Shown here piece by piece: positions 22,274 through 30,497 of a DNA stretch of 64,000 bases; position 1 is the first letter of the stretch; each line of letters starts with the position of its first letter. Below the pieces are notes generated by a model. The model was given only the letters and a program-made list of their open reading frames with translations. It searched no databases and was not told the DNA's origin. A program made the translations under genes and the position numbers. The DNA comes from Polyangium sp. y55x31 (GTDB taxonomy: Bacteria > Myxococcota_A > Polyangia > Polyangiales > Polyangiaceae), in the NCBI RefSeq assembly GCF_029946505.1, contig NZ_JARZHG010000021.1, forward strand, positions 62,001 through 126,000. Reading direction: 5' to 3'.

Positions 22274-23576
22274 TGTCGCCTTCCAAGAGCTGCGGGAGCT
22301 CGAGATCGAGCACCGTCACGAACTCGGTCTTGAGGCTGTCCGTGATTCGCTTCACGGCCGCGTGGAGCTTCGTCACGCTCTCGGGATCCTGCGCGATCGC
22401 CTCGGCGAGATCGTCGCTCGGGACGGCGTCGGCCGCGGCGATCGCCGCGTTCACGTCGGCGTTCATTTTCTCGGCGAGCGCGGTCGCGCCGAGCGCGACG
22501 AGGACGTCGTCGAAGCCCACGCCCTCGCCGTCGTTGCAGCCGCTCATCAGCATGCGGAAGCCGATCAGGTTGTTCCGCACGTGCGGCCTCGATCGGCGGG
22601 CGAAGCGGGATTCGACGGCCTCGGGGCAGGTCGCGTTGCTGCAATCCATGATGCCGAGCGGGCGCGCGAGCTTCTGGTCCTTCACGTGCGTTTCCATGTG
22701 GAACATCGCGTCGCTCACCGCATTGAGGGCCATCTGCTCGGTCGTGTAGACCGAGCCGCTCTTGCCCGGGTTTCTGAATTGCGCCGCGAAATCCCCTTCG
22801 CCCGGGCGCCAGGCGCCGAGGAGCTTGCCCGCCATCGCGGCGATGCCCGTCGATACGACCGATGCATATGTGGCTTTCCGCGAGGCGAGCTCGTCCGCGC
22901 CGAGCGCGGCCCACGAGCCCGTGGCGTTGATGCCCGACGCGGGGGTGCAGGCGTTGTCCGTGCCCGTGTAGAAGAGGAGGTATTCGGCCGCGGCGAGGCC
23001 ACGCATGTTGATGAGCGCGGTGGTGCCGAAATCGGGGCCCTCGTACGACTTCGAAACGATGTTTTGCTCGACGAGGCAGCGGCTCACGAGCGGCCAGGAG
23101 TAGATGGTGTCGCGCAGGCCCTGGCCCCCGGGCGTGTTCGTGGGGCCGCCGGGGCCGAACTGGAACGGCTCGGCGCGTTGCCAGATGTCGATGGCTTTGA
23201 TCCAGGCGGCCTGCGCCTCGGCGCGGCCCGCGGGGTCGGTCTTGGCTTCGGCGGCCTCCGTGGCGAGCTCCTGCGCGGCTTTCTGGAATGTGTCGAGCAG
23301 CTCGAGGTTGCACGTGGCAATGGCGTCGAGCAGCGTCGCGCGGGTCACGGTGCCCATTCCGCCGGTCGGATCGCCGCTGCTGTCGCCGGTCGAGGACGAG
23401 GCGGTCGTGGAGCTCGCATTCGAATCCGGCGGGGGGCGCCCCGTCGAGTAAAACGCGATTCGCTCGCAGCCCGCGACGAGGCCAATGGCGAAAATACCCC
23501 CGAGGAGCGCGCGCGCGACGCTCCCTTGCAGCCACCTCCTGGGAGGCGGAGCGCTCACCTGCGAATGGTTCTGCAT
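22266..23576 (-). CDS. Imelysin family (M75-like) iron-regulated lipoprotein
   Basis: A 436-aa periplasmic lipoprotein of the imelysin family, linked to iron or haem uptake. The start is ATG 23576: AAGAGG lies 6 nt upstream. An in-frame ATG at 23582 abuts that site and one at 23660 is farther still. A signal segment with lipobox GLVAG-C is followed by a Ser/Thr/Asp-rich linker and then the imelysin fold (about residues 78-430). RGLAAAEYLLF replaces the GxHxxE motif, so the His is absent, as in the RGLPxxEYLLF branch. It is the first gene of the operon with the HTTM protein and the TonB receptor. Confidence 0.87.
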   Translation of the reverse strand: MQNHSQVSAPPPRRWLQGSVARALLGGIFAIGLVAGCERIAFYSTGRPPPDSNASSTTASSSTGDSSGDPTGGMGTVTRATLLDAIATCNLELLDTFQKAAQELATEAAEAKTDPAGRAEAQAAWIKAIDIWQRAEPFQFGPGGPTNTPGGQGLRDTIYSWPLVSRCLVEQNIVSKSYEGPDFGTTALINMRGLAAAEYLLFYTGTDNACTPASGINATGSWAALGADELASRKATYASVVSTGIAAMAGKLLGAWRPGEGDFAAQFRNPGKSGSVYTTEQMALNAVSDAMFHMETHVKDQKLARPLGIMDCSNATCPEAVESRFARRSRPHVRNNLIGFRMLMSGCNDGEGVGFDDVLVALGATALAEKMNADVNAAIAAADAVPSDDLAEAIAQDPESVTKLHAAVKRITDSLKTEFVTVLDLELPQLLEGDND

Positions 23577-23713
23577 GGACATCCTCTTGTGTTTCGGAGC
23601 TTGGTCCCGAGCAGGGAGGCGGATGTTAGCACGCTTGTCGAAGATGAAAACTACTTTCAAGTTCTACCAGGGCGGAAGATGCCACTTGGACGGAGCCCGG
23701 GTGGACCGGTTCG

Positions 23714-23769
23714 TTGGTACACATAATGTTGGTGAACCAGCTATCTGTTCTGTATCGTTTGTGTACCAA
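23714..23769. repeat. Perfect 10-bp inverted repeat (TTGGTACACA / TGTGTACCAA) with 36-nt spacer
   Basis: The arms 23714-23723 and 23760-23769 are exact reverse complements. Their centres are 46 bp apart, about four and a half helical turns. Such spaced arms may be two half-operators for a looping or dimeric regulator, or the base of a long stem. They lie about 140-190 bp upstream of the imelysin start, so a role in its control is plausible. Confidence 0.5.
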
Positions 23770-23829
23770 TCATCTGTGAAACAGCTTTCTTTCTGCGGGA
23801 AGAGCGACGATCGGGGGGGCGATTTCCGG

Positions 23830-23858
23830 TTGACATGATGCGGGCGGTGCACTACCCA
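23830..23858 (+). promoter_or_regulatory. Candidate sigma-70-like promoter of the delta-60 lipoprotein gene
   Basis: A perfect TTGACA (23830-23835) is followed after 17 nt by TACCCA (23853-23858), a poor -10. If used, transcription would begin near 23866, next to or inside the Fur-like palindrome at 23870-23888, a position where a repressor could block initiation. The start codon is about 100 nt downstream. Confidence 0.35.
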
Positions 23859-23869
23859 GCCTCGTTGTT

Positions 23870-23888
23870 GAAAATGTCTTTCATTTTC
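23870..23888. promoter_or_regulatory. Candidate Fur box (19-bp palindrome)
   Basis: GAAAATG-N5-CATTTTC forms a perfect 7-bp inverted repeat with a 5-nt centre. By eye it matches the 19-bp E. coli Fur consensus at 13 of 19 positions, including all four end bases (GA and TC) and the inner ATG/CAT. The adjacent imelysin-HTTM-TonB receptor genes fit iron control. Myxobacterial Fur specificity may differ from the E. coli consensus. Confidence 0.45.
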
Positions 23889-23964
23889 CTTTTCAGGTCT
23901 GGGCGCGAGGTTGCTGGGCGCCACACCGGACTCGACCGGAAGGAACGTTAAGGAGGATCGTCGA

Positions 23965-25527
23965 ATGAACGCGAATACGGGAGCCATCCGCCGCGCGTGG
24001 GCGCGAAATACGTACCTCGTCCCCCTCTCGGGTTGCCTGCTTCTCGGCGCGCTCGCGATCGGATGCGGGGACGAAAACCCGAACACGACCGGCTCGGGAG
24101 GCCAAGGCGCGACAGGCGGCATGGGCGGCACGGGCGGCACGGGCGGTGACGGCGGCGTGGGCGGCACGGGCGGCGTCGGCGGCGTGGGCGGCGCCGGAGG
24201 AGTGGGCGGCGCAGGCGGCGCCGGTGGAATGGGCGGCGCGGGCGGCGCAGGCGGGGGCGAGGAGGCGAAGCCCGTGACCGTGCCCATTTCGGAGATGGGG
24301 CACGATCGGCTGTACGGCGTGGCGTTCGACGCGCAGGGCAACATCTACGCGACCGGCAACTCGGCGGCGGGCACGGCCGCGGACGCGGATTTCTCGACGA
24401 TCGTCGTGAAGTTTAAGCCAAACGGGGAGCTCGACACGACGTTCGGCAATGGCGGCATCGCGACGCACAACCTGGCTGTCGGGTCGAACGGCGAGGTGAC
24501 GCGCGGGATCGTGGTGCAATCGACGGGGAAGATCGTCGTCGCGGCGACGGTGGAGCACGTGGGCGCGGCGGACGCGCGGGATCGTGATCTCGCGGCGGCG
24601 CGGTTCAACGCCGACGGGACGCTCGATACGAGCTTCGGGACGAACGGTATCGCCGTGCTCGACCTGAGCGAGGGCGAGCTCGTGGGCAATACCTACGTCG
24701 CGGATGCGCAGTGGGCCCTCAACCTTTACGCAGACGACAAGCTGCTCGTGGTCGGCGCGCAGAAGGCGCCCGGCCGCACGGACACCGATTTCGCCGCCGT
24801 GCGCCTGACCGCCGACGGGACGATCGACGATACCTTCGGGACGAACGGCGTCGCGCTGCTCGACATCGCGCAGCAGAATGCGAGCGCGCGCGGGGGCCGG
24901 ATCCTCGCGGATGGAAGCGCGATCCTCTCCGGGTACAACCGGGACGCGGACAATATCGTGAGCCCCGTCGTGTACAAGCTCGATACCACGGGGAAGCTCG
25001 ACACGACCTTCGGCGTGGGCGGCGTGTTCAACCAGGTCGTGCTCGCGTCGGTGGCCGAGGTGTACGACCTCGTGCCGCAAGGATCGAGCTTCGTGACCGT
25101 GGGGTATGGCTCGAACGGCGGCGGCGACAATCTCGACTGGCTATCGCTCCGCATCACGGGCGACGGGAAGCTCGATACGACGTACGGCCAGAATGGGTAC
25201 GTCCGGGTCGACCTGGCCGGTCAAAACGACAATGCCCGCACGATGGTCGCGCTCCCCGACAAACGCTCGCTGCTCGTGGGCGGCGGCAGGCCCACGGCCG
25301 ACAACGTCGACGCGATGGTCGCCGTGCTGACGGAGAACGGGGCGGCCGACACGACCTTCGCGCCGAACGGCCTGAAGCAATACGATCTCGGCGGGGCGGC
25401 TGATATGTTCTGGGGCGCGGCGGTCTCGCCCGATCAGAAACACGTGGCGATCGTCGGGGTGAAGGCCGTGGGCATGGGCCCCGGGAACGACGACGGCGTG
25501 CTGCTCCTCCTGCCCGTCGGGAACTGA
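23965..25527 (+). CDS. Delta-60 repeat lipoprotein with Gly-rich linker
   Basis: A 520-aa surface-type lipoprotein. The ATG at 23965 follows AAGGAGG by 8 nt; an in-frame ATG at 23911 lacks this site. The signal peptide ends in a lipobox (LGALAIG-C). Residues about 39-95 are a GG-X linker (GGTGG, GGVGG, GGAGG). From about 100 to the end run six delta-60 repeats, each recognisable by a LDTTFG.GG-type turn (LDTTFGNGGI, LDTSFGTNGI, IDDTFGTNGV, LDTTFGVGGV, LDTTYGQNGY, ADTTFAPNGL), which form beta-propeller-like blades. No catalytic residues are visible; probably a binding or scaffold protein outside the cell. Confidence 0.85.
   Translation: MNANTGAIRRAWARNTYLVPLSGCLLLGALAIGCGDENPNTTGSGGQGATGGMGGTGGTGGDGGVGGTGGVGGVGGAGGVGGAGGAGGMGGAGGAGGGEEAKPVTVPISEMGHDRLYGVAFDAQGNIYATGNSAAGTAADADFSTIVVKFKPNGELDTTFGNGGIATHNLAVGSNGEVTRGIVVQSTGKIVVAATVEHVGAADARDRDLAAARFNADGTLDTSFGTNGIAVLDLSEGELVGNTYVADAQWALNLYADDKLLVVGAQKAPGRTDTDFAAVRLTADGTIDDTFGTNGVALLDIAQQNASARGGRILADGSAILSGYNRDADNIVSPVVYKLDTTGKLDTTFGVGGVFNQVVLASVAEVYDLVPQGSSFVTVGYGSNGGGDNLDWLSLRITGDGKLDTTYGQNGYVRVDLAGQNDNARTMVALPDKRSLLVGGGRPTADNVDAMVAVLTENGAADTTFAPNGLKQYDLGGAADMFWGAAVSPDQKHVAIVGVKAVGMGPGNDDGVLLLLPVGN
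24097..24257 (+). repeat. GGC-rich short tandem repeat encoding the Gly-Gly-X linker
   Basis: About 160 bp of imperfect 9-12-bp units (GGCGGC followed by a varying codon) encode the GG-X linker of the delta-60 lipoprotein. Such tracts expand and contract by slippage, so linker length is likely to differ between strains. It is in-frame coding repeat, not an intergenic element. Confidence 0.7.
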
Positions 25528-25540
25528 CGACGCCCTCCCT

Positions 25541-26854
25541 TCATTGCTTGTTCGTCGTCTGGCCGAGGCCCGAGGCGATTTCGGGCAGGATCCCGAGCTT
25601 GACGTAGATCGGTCGCACCACGCGGCGTAGCGCGGGCAGCTTGCGCAAGAAGAGCGCCACGCCGACGAGCGTCAAGAAGCCGCCGAGCCGCACCGTCATC
25701 GGCGCGCCGACGCGCGCGCCGAGCCAGCCCGCCACGAGGCTCCCGAACGGAGCCATGCCGAAAAACGCCATCGTGTAAAAGCTCATCACGCGGCCACGTT
25801 TGTCCTCGTCGACGAGCGTTTGCAGCAGCGTGTTGCTCGCCGCCATCTGCACCATCATGCCGCCTCCGACGATGACCATGAGCAGGATGGAGAGGGGCAG
25901 CCATCTCGAAAACGAGAATGCCACGAGCCCCGCGCCGAAGAGCGCTCCCGCGATGACCAGCATGCGCCCGAGGCCGAGCACGCTGCGGCGCGACGCCAGG
26001 AGGAGCGCGCCCGCGACCGCGCCGATGCCCGAGGCGCCCATGAGGAGCCCGAGGGAATGGGGGCCGCCGCCGAGGACACGCGCGGCGAAGATGGGCATGA
26101 GCACGGCGTACGGCACACCCGCGAGGCTGACGAGCGCGAGCAGGAGGAGGATCGCGCGAATGGGCGCGAACGAGGCCACGTAGCGGAGGCCTTCATGCAG
26201 ATCCGCGAGGATGCGGCTCCGCGCGGCCGTAGGCGCCGCGGGCTGCAAGCGCATCATGAGGAGCGACGCGAGGACGGCGATGTAGCTGATGGCGTCGATC
26301 AAAAAGCAGGTTCCCTCGCCGACGGCCGCGATGAGCACGCCCGCGACCGAGGGGCCGAGCAGCCGGGCGGCATTGACCATCGAGGAGTTCAAGGCGATCG
26401 CATTCGGGAGATCCGCCCGATCCTCCACCATTTCGACGACGAACGCCTGCCTGGCCGGCGTGTCGAACGCGTTGATGACCCCCTGGAACGCCGAGAGCGC
26501 CAGCACGTGCGCGACCGTGATCGTGTGGGTGAGCGAGAAGAACGCGAGCAGGGCCGATTGCACCATCGCGAGCGCCTGCGTGACGACGAGCATGCGGTGG
26601 CGGTCCCAGCGGTCGACGAGCACGCCGCCGAACGGGGCGAGGAAAAACGTCGGGATCTGGCCCGCAAAACTGACGAGCCCGAGCATCAGCGCGGAGTCCG
26701 TCAGCCGATACACGAGCCAGCTCGTGGCGACGCGGGTGAGCCACGTCCCGATGAGCGAGATGCCCTGCCCGAAGAAAAAAAGCCGATAATTGCGGTGCAG
26801 GAGCGCCCGCCCCATGGCCTTCAGCGTCGAATCGCCGGGCGCTTTCGGGGTCAC
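25541..26854 (-). CDS. MFS transporter (EntS-like, MFS_3 family)
   Basis: A 437-aa major facilitator with twelve hydrophobic helices. The N-terminal pattern HRNYRLFFFGQGISLIGTWLTRVA and the loop DRWDRHRMLVVTQ after helix 2 are typical of the EntS/MFS_3 group, which exports siderophores, drugs or other small molecules. FDTPARQAFVVEMV and GPSVAGVLIAAVG are also conserved there. The start used is the GTG at 26854, which overlaps the stop of a 60-codon upstream frame (GTGA). An internal ATG at codon 14, with GAAGG closely upstream, is possible. The substrate is unknown; the iron operon is 3 kb away on the same strand. Confidence 0.87.
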   Translation of the reverse strand: MTPKAPGDSTLKAMGRALLHRNYRLFFFGQGISLIGTWLTRVATSWLVYRLTDSALMLGLVSFAGQIPTFFLAPFGGVLVDRWDRHRMLVVTQALAMVQSALLAFFSLTHTITVAHVLALSAFQGVINAFDTPARQAFVVEMVEDRADLPNAIALNSSMVNAARLLGPSVAGVLIAAVGEGTCFLIDAISYIAVLASLLMMRLQPAAPTAARSRILADLHEGLRYVASFAPIRAILLLLALVSLAGVPYAVLMPIFAARVLGGGPHSLGLLMGASGIGAVAGALLLASRRSVLGLGRMLVIAGALFGAGLVAFSFSRWLPLSILLMVIVGGGMMVQMAASNTLLQTLVDEDKRGRVMSFYTMAFFGMAPFGSLVAGWLGARVGAPMTVRLGGFLTLVGVALFLRKLPALRRVVRPIYVKLGILPEIASGLGQTTNKQ

Positions 26855-27033
26855 GAGGAAAAGACCTCATGTGTGCAGACGCGCATCATGGGACTCTCGC
26901 AGGAAGCGTCGGGGTCGTGGATGAGCAACAAGCCTGCCACGCGCGCGGCCAAGCAGGCAACGTCGAGAAGCCCCTCTTTTGCCGGCTCCTCGGCCATAGG
27001 AGCGATTTCCCCGTCCGTTTCCTCGATACACAC
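26851..27033 (-). CDS. Possible 60-aa leader or coupled small protein upstream of the MFS gene
   Basis: A 60-codon frame (MCIEETDGEIAPMAEEPAKEG at the N-terminus) whose TGA overlaps the GTG of the MFS gene. The overlap is the same style as other coupled genes in this window. The protein is acidic at its N-terminus, has three Cys and a short hydrophobic middle (VACLAARVAGLLLI). No recognised family. Codon use is ordinary, so it may be a real small gene, an N-terminal leader or chance. Confidence 0.3.
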   Translation of the reverse strand: MCIEETDGEIAPMAEEPAKEGLLDVACLAARVAGLLLIHDPDASCESPMMRVCTHEVFSS

Positions 27034-27220
27034 GCCGAGGCCCGCGCCTGGTTCGACGAGCGCCGGCGCGAGGTTTGCCGCGCGCGTCAGCAGCCTGTGG
27101 ACTTATCTGCTGCGCGCCCCGAATCGTCGGTCGACATCGCTCGAAATCCTTCAGGATTCCTCGCTCCGTCGCCCTAGCTTCGGGGCGCTCGCGACGATCA
27201 TTCCACAGGCTGCTGGAGCT

Positions 27221-28150
27221 TCAGGCCGCGCGGCCGCGCGAGAGCCGGAGCGCCTGCGTGATCGCCGCCTGCAAATTCGCGCACGTGACGAAACCCGAGA
27301 AGTCGGCGCCGATTTCCACGAGGGTGCGCGCCACCTCGGAGCGAATGCCGCTCAGGATCATCTGCGCGCCGAGCAGGCGCACGGCGTGCGCGGTCCGGAC
27401 GAGCGCGGCCGCCACGTGTTCGTCGAGGTCGACCACGCCCGTGACGTCGAGGATGGCCACGCGTACGCGCCCGCCGCTGATGCCATTGAGGAGCACCTCG
27501 AGCACCCGGTCGGCGCGGTCCGCGTCGATCGCGCCGATGAGCGGCATGGCCACGACGTCGTCGCGGATCGGGACCAGGGGCGTCGAGAGCTGGCGCAGGC
27601 GCTCCTCGCTGGCCTGCAGCGCCTCGTAGGCCCGCTTCTGATCGGTCATGTCGAGGATCTGCGAGATGAAATGGACCGGCGCGCCGTCCTCGTCGCGCAC
27701 GAGGGCGACGTGGAGCAGGACGTTGATGATCGAGCCGTCCCGGTGGATGTACCGCTTCTTGAGCTTGTAACGCGGGATCTCGCCGCGGATCGTCTTGCCG
27801 ACGAGCTCGACGTCGGTCGCCAGGTCGTCGGCGTGCGTGATGTCCTGGAAGGTCAGCGCGAGGAGCTCTTCGGGCGTGTATCCGAGCATCTCGGCGAGCG
27901 CGCGATTGACGCTGACGAACCGGCCTTCGAGGCTGACGATGGTCAGCCCGATGGGCGAACAGTCGAACATCTGCTGGAATCGCTCCGCATTGAGGTGCCG
28001 CTCCCGGTCGGCGAGCGCGTGGTCCTCGATGAGCTGGCGCGCCTCCTCGACCTGGATGCGGAGGGCCTGGTTCTCGGCCATCAGCTCGGCATTGCGGCGC
28101 TCCAACTCGACGTAACTGGGCGCACTTTGGGTCAGGATGTGGGTGGTCAT
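27221..28150 (-). CDS. PAS-STAS regulatory protein (RsbR-like)
   Basis: A 309-aa cytoplasmic regulator. An N-terminal coiled coil (about residues 12-55) leads into a PAS domain (about 57-180: FDCSPIGLTIVSLEGRF, NRALAEMLGYTPEELL, a RDG-type strand, LDMTDQKRA) and a C-terminal STAS domain (about 195-300). The STAS part resembles RsbRD/stressosome proteins. The usual phospho-acceptor in the DxxGVxxxDT motif appears as VVDLDEHVA, with Glu in the Thr position. It could sense small molecules or redox state and control an anti-sigma or kinase partner. It is followed on the same strand by the small ORF and MFS gene after 187 bp. Confidence 0.82.
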   Translation of the reverse strand: MTTHILTQSAPSYVELERRNAELMAENQALRIQVEEARQLIEDHALADRERHLNAERFQQMFDCSPIGLTIVSLEGRFVSVNRALAEMLGYTPEELLALTFQDITHADDLATDVELVGKTIRGEIPRYKLKKRYIHRDGSIINVLLHVALVRDEDGAPVHFISQILDMTDQKRAYEALQASEERLRQLSTPLVPIRDDVVAMPLIGAIDADRADRVLEVLLNGISGGRVRVAILDVTGVVDLDEHVAAALVRTAHAVRLLGAQMILSGIRSEVARTLVEIGADFSGFVTCANLQAAITQALRLSRGRAA

Positions 28151-28324
28151 GGTCCCCCGCGCGGCGAGAAAGGTTCTTCCTAGGATACACCCCCATACTC
28201 GTCTCAGGAAGTGCCTGAGTTTGTAAGGTTCAGCAGGACGGGGGCCTGCGGTCGTGAGGGCAATGTGGTGTTACTTTCTGCCAAACCATTGGCGACGCCG
28301 GCAATTGCGGAAAGGCTGAAATTC
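28151..28324 (-). promoter_or_regulatory. Upstream region of the PAS-STAS gene with a 17-bp palindrome
   Basis: No gene here. CTCAGG (28203-28208) and CCTGAG (28214-28219) form a 6-bp inverted repeat with a 5-nt centre, 53 bp or more upstream of the PAS-STAS ATG. The size fits a dimeric operator, but the arms are short and chance is not excluded. Confidence 0.25.
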
Positions 28325-30451
28325 CTACGTCCGCAAAACCGCGCCGCCGCCGACCGCGTCCACGACGCGCACCCCGCCCGGCGGAAAGCCGATCGCCACG
28401 AGCCGCGGCGCGCCCTTCGGCTGCGTATGATAACGCTTCCACACCGGCGAGACGCCGCCGCCGTGACGCCGGAAGACCTCGCGCTCGGTGACGAGCCACG
28501 GGACGCCCTCATCGTCGAGGCCCATCGCCACGGGGATGCCCTCCGCTTCAGAGGCCTCGACCGCGGAGCCGCCGCGATCGAAGCGCATCACGATGCCCAC
28601 GCCCGCAGCCCACGCCTCGCCCTCGGCGCCCGCCACGCAGAGGAGCAAGGCGGGTTTGTCGTTCAAGCTCGCCGCGGAGGAGCGGACCTCCTGGTCGTAT
28701 CCGATCCACAAGGCGCGCGCCTTCTTGCCGCGCAGGCTTCCCGCGACGAAGAAGCCGAGCGGGCCCGAGGCAATCGCGGAGACCTCGCCGCCGAGCGGCA
28801 AGAGCAGCGGCTCGCCCCAGCGCACGCCGTCGTTCGAGAGCCATAACTCCGGCCCGCCCTCGCCCGCGTCGGCCGTCACGACCCCGAACGCACGGCCGTC
28901 GCCGAGCGCCGCCACGATCGGGCCGACGGGCCCCTCGTCCGCGCGCCGAGGCAGCGTGCCCTGCACGAAGGATTCGCCTCGTTGCAGAAGGACGTGCGCC
29001 GGGCCCACGAGCGCGATGCCGCCGCCCGGGCCACGCACGAGCCACCGCGACGCGGCGATCTGCGCTCGATAAGGCCGGGGGACGTCGACGGAGAATGTGC
29101 GTGGTTCCTTTTTGGACAAACCATGGAGCTCACTGCCCGAGCGCGCGAATCCCCAGGGGCCGGGGAGGAACACGACGCCGCCCGGCTCGAGGAGGAGGGG
29201 TTTTTCGCTCGTGGTGCGCGGCGGCGCGAGCGCATCCATCGCCGCGAAGACCTCCTCCTCGGATGGCAAGATGCGCGTCTTGCGGAACGAGGTCATCGGC
29301 TGGTGCTCGCGCGCCGCGATTTCGATCCACCGGGTCGCGGCCGCTTCGAGAGGCGGCAGGAGCGCCTCGGCGAAGGCGTCGATCGAGGGGAATCGCGGCG
29401 GCGCGCCCTCGAACATCGAGGCGCCGAGCAATTTGCGGGCGTGTGGCTGGTAAAACGCGGCGCCGTCGAGGTCCCACGTCCCCTCGGGCAAGACCGGCGA
29501 GGCGCCCTGCCGGAGCGCGAGATCGATCGCGCCGAAGAGCTCCTCGGCCGCCAGAAAGCCGCGGTGCAGCTTCTTCGCCGTGCGCAGGCTGCGACGCTCG
29601 CCGACGTACCACGAGGGCATCGAGCGGCACCACTCCTCGCCCGTGAGCATGAACCAGATCGTGGAGGCGAGCGCGTGCACGTCGGTCCACGGGCCGACGA
29701 GCGGATTGCGCCGCGACGGCGCGACCGACGAGAGCGCCTGCTCGGGTCCGCCATACCCGAGCGTGATCCCCTGCACCGTGGCGAGCGCGAGCCCGTCGAC
29801 CCGCGCGATGCCGCAATCGGCGATTTTCGGCGTCTCGTCGTCCAGCGGGCCCGCGACGAATACGTTGTCGGGCTTCAAATCGCGATGGAGGATGCCGAGG
29901 CCGTGCAGGACGCGGACGCCTTCGAGCATGCCCCGCGCGAGGCGATGCGCGCGCACCGGATCCACGCCGGTCTCGCGGGCCTTGTCGACGCGGTCGGTGA
30001 GCGTCGCGCCCTCGCTCGACGTTTCCACGTATTCGAGCGCGATCCAGGGCAGCACGAGGGGCGAGTCGTCGTCCAGCGCGACCTTGGCGCTGCCGTGCCC
30101 GTAATAACCGATCACGAATTCGCTGGGCGGGACGAGGTTCTTCACCCGTTCGAGCGCCTCGATCTCGCGTTGCGCGAGATCCCGGCTCGTCATGCCCATC
30201 TGCGCGAGGCCCTGCTCGGTCCCGGGCTTGACGAGCTTCACCGCGACCCGCGAGGGCGTGAGGTCCGAGAGCCCGGGCGCCGGCGTATCCGCGTCACGCT
30301 CGGCGAGGAATACGGCGGACATTCCGCCGGAGCCGAGCCACTGCACGAGGGAGAGGCCCGAGGGCTCGCCGGTCTCGGGGTCGACGAGCGCGGGTTTGTC
30401 GTCGGCGAGATCGGTGAGCTCGAGGTCGGTGCACCGCAGAACGTCAATCAT
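28325..30451 (-). CDS. Soluble Ser/Thr protein kinase with C-terminal propeller-like domain
   Basis: A 708-aa Hanks-type kinase. The kinase domain covers about residues 33-390: glycine loop LGSGGMSAVF (39-48), K72 in VAVKLV, E96 in the C-helix, HRDLKPDN (189-196), and the metal motif as DCG (212-214) instead of DFG. GPE stands in place of APE, and D257 anchors the F-helix. Catalytic Lys, Asp and Asn are all kept, so activity is likely. The remaining 300 residues have no membrane helix. They contain repeated blades (WLSNDGVRWGEP, LWIGYDQEV, VAIGFPPGGVRVVD), suggesting a beta-propeller sensor or substrate-binding region. Myxobacteria have many such kinases. Confidence 0.88.
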   Translation of the reverse strand: MIDVLRCTDLELTDLADDKPALVDPETGEPSGLSLVQWLGSGGMSAVFLAERDADTPAPGLSDLTPSRVAVKLVKPGTEQGLAQMGMTSRDLAQREIEALERVKNLVPPSEFVIGYYGHGSAKVALDDDSPLVLPWIALEYVETSSEGATLTDRVDKARETGVDPVRAHRLARGMLEGVRVLHGLGILHRDLKPDNVFVAGPLDDETPKIADCGIARVDGLALATVQGITLGYGGPEQALSSVAPSRRNPLVGPWTDVHALASTIWFMLTGEEWCRSMPSWYVGERRSLRTAKKLHRGFLAAEELFGAIDLALRQGASPVLPEGTWDLDGAAFYQPHARKLLGASMFEGAPPRFPSIDAFAEALLPPLEAAATRWIEIAAREHQPMTSFRKTRILPSEEEVFAAMDALAPPRTTSEKPLLLEPGGVVFLPGPWGFARSGSELHGLSKKEPRTFSVDVPRPYRAQIAASRWLVRGPGGGIALVGPAHVLLQRGESFVQGTLPRRADEGPVGPIVAALGDGRAFGVVTADAGEGGPELWLSNDGVRWGEPLLLPLGGEVSAIASGPLGFFVAGSLRGKKARALWIGYDQEVRSSAASLNDKPALLLCVAGAEGEAWAAGVGIVMRFDRGGSAVEASEAEGIPVAMGLDDEGVPWLVTEREVFRRHGGGVSPVWKRYHTQPKGAPRLVAIGFPPGGVRVVDAVGGGAVLRT

Positions 30452-30497
30452 GAGCCGCCCGCACGATACCTTGCCGCGCGGCGTCAGGGAAGCCGGT

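Larger units (their letters stand above)
23577..23964. promoter_or_regulatory. 388-bp divergent regulatory region between the imelysin operon and the delta-60 lipoprotein
   Basis: No gene is supported here. The region is clearly more AT-rich than its surroundings. It contains a perfect 10-bp inverted repeat with 36-nt spacing (23714-23769), a TTGACA box on the + strand (23830), and a 19-bp palindrome resembling a Fur site (23870-23888); each is listed separately. A strong AAGGAGG lies at 23950-23956, serving the + strand gene. Confidence 0.6.
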
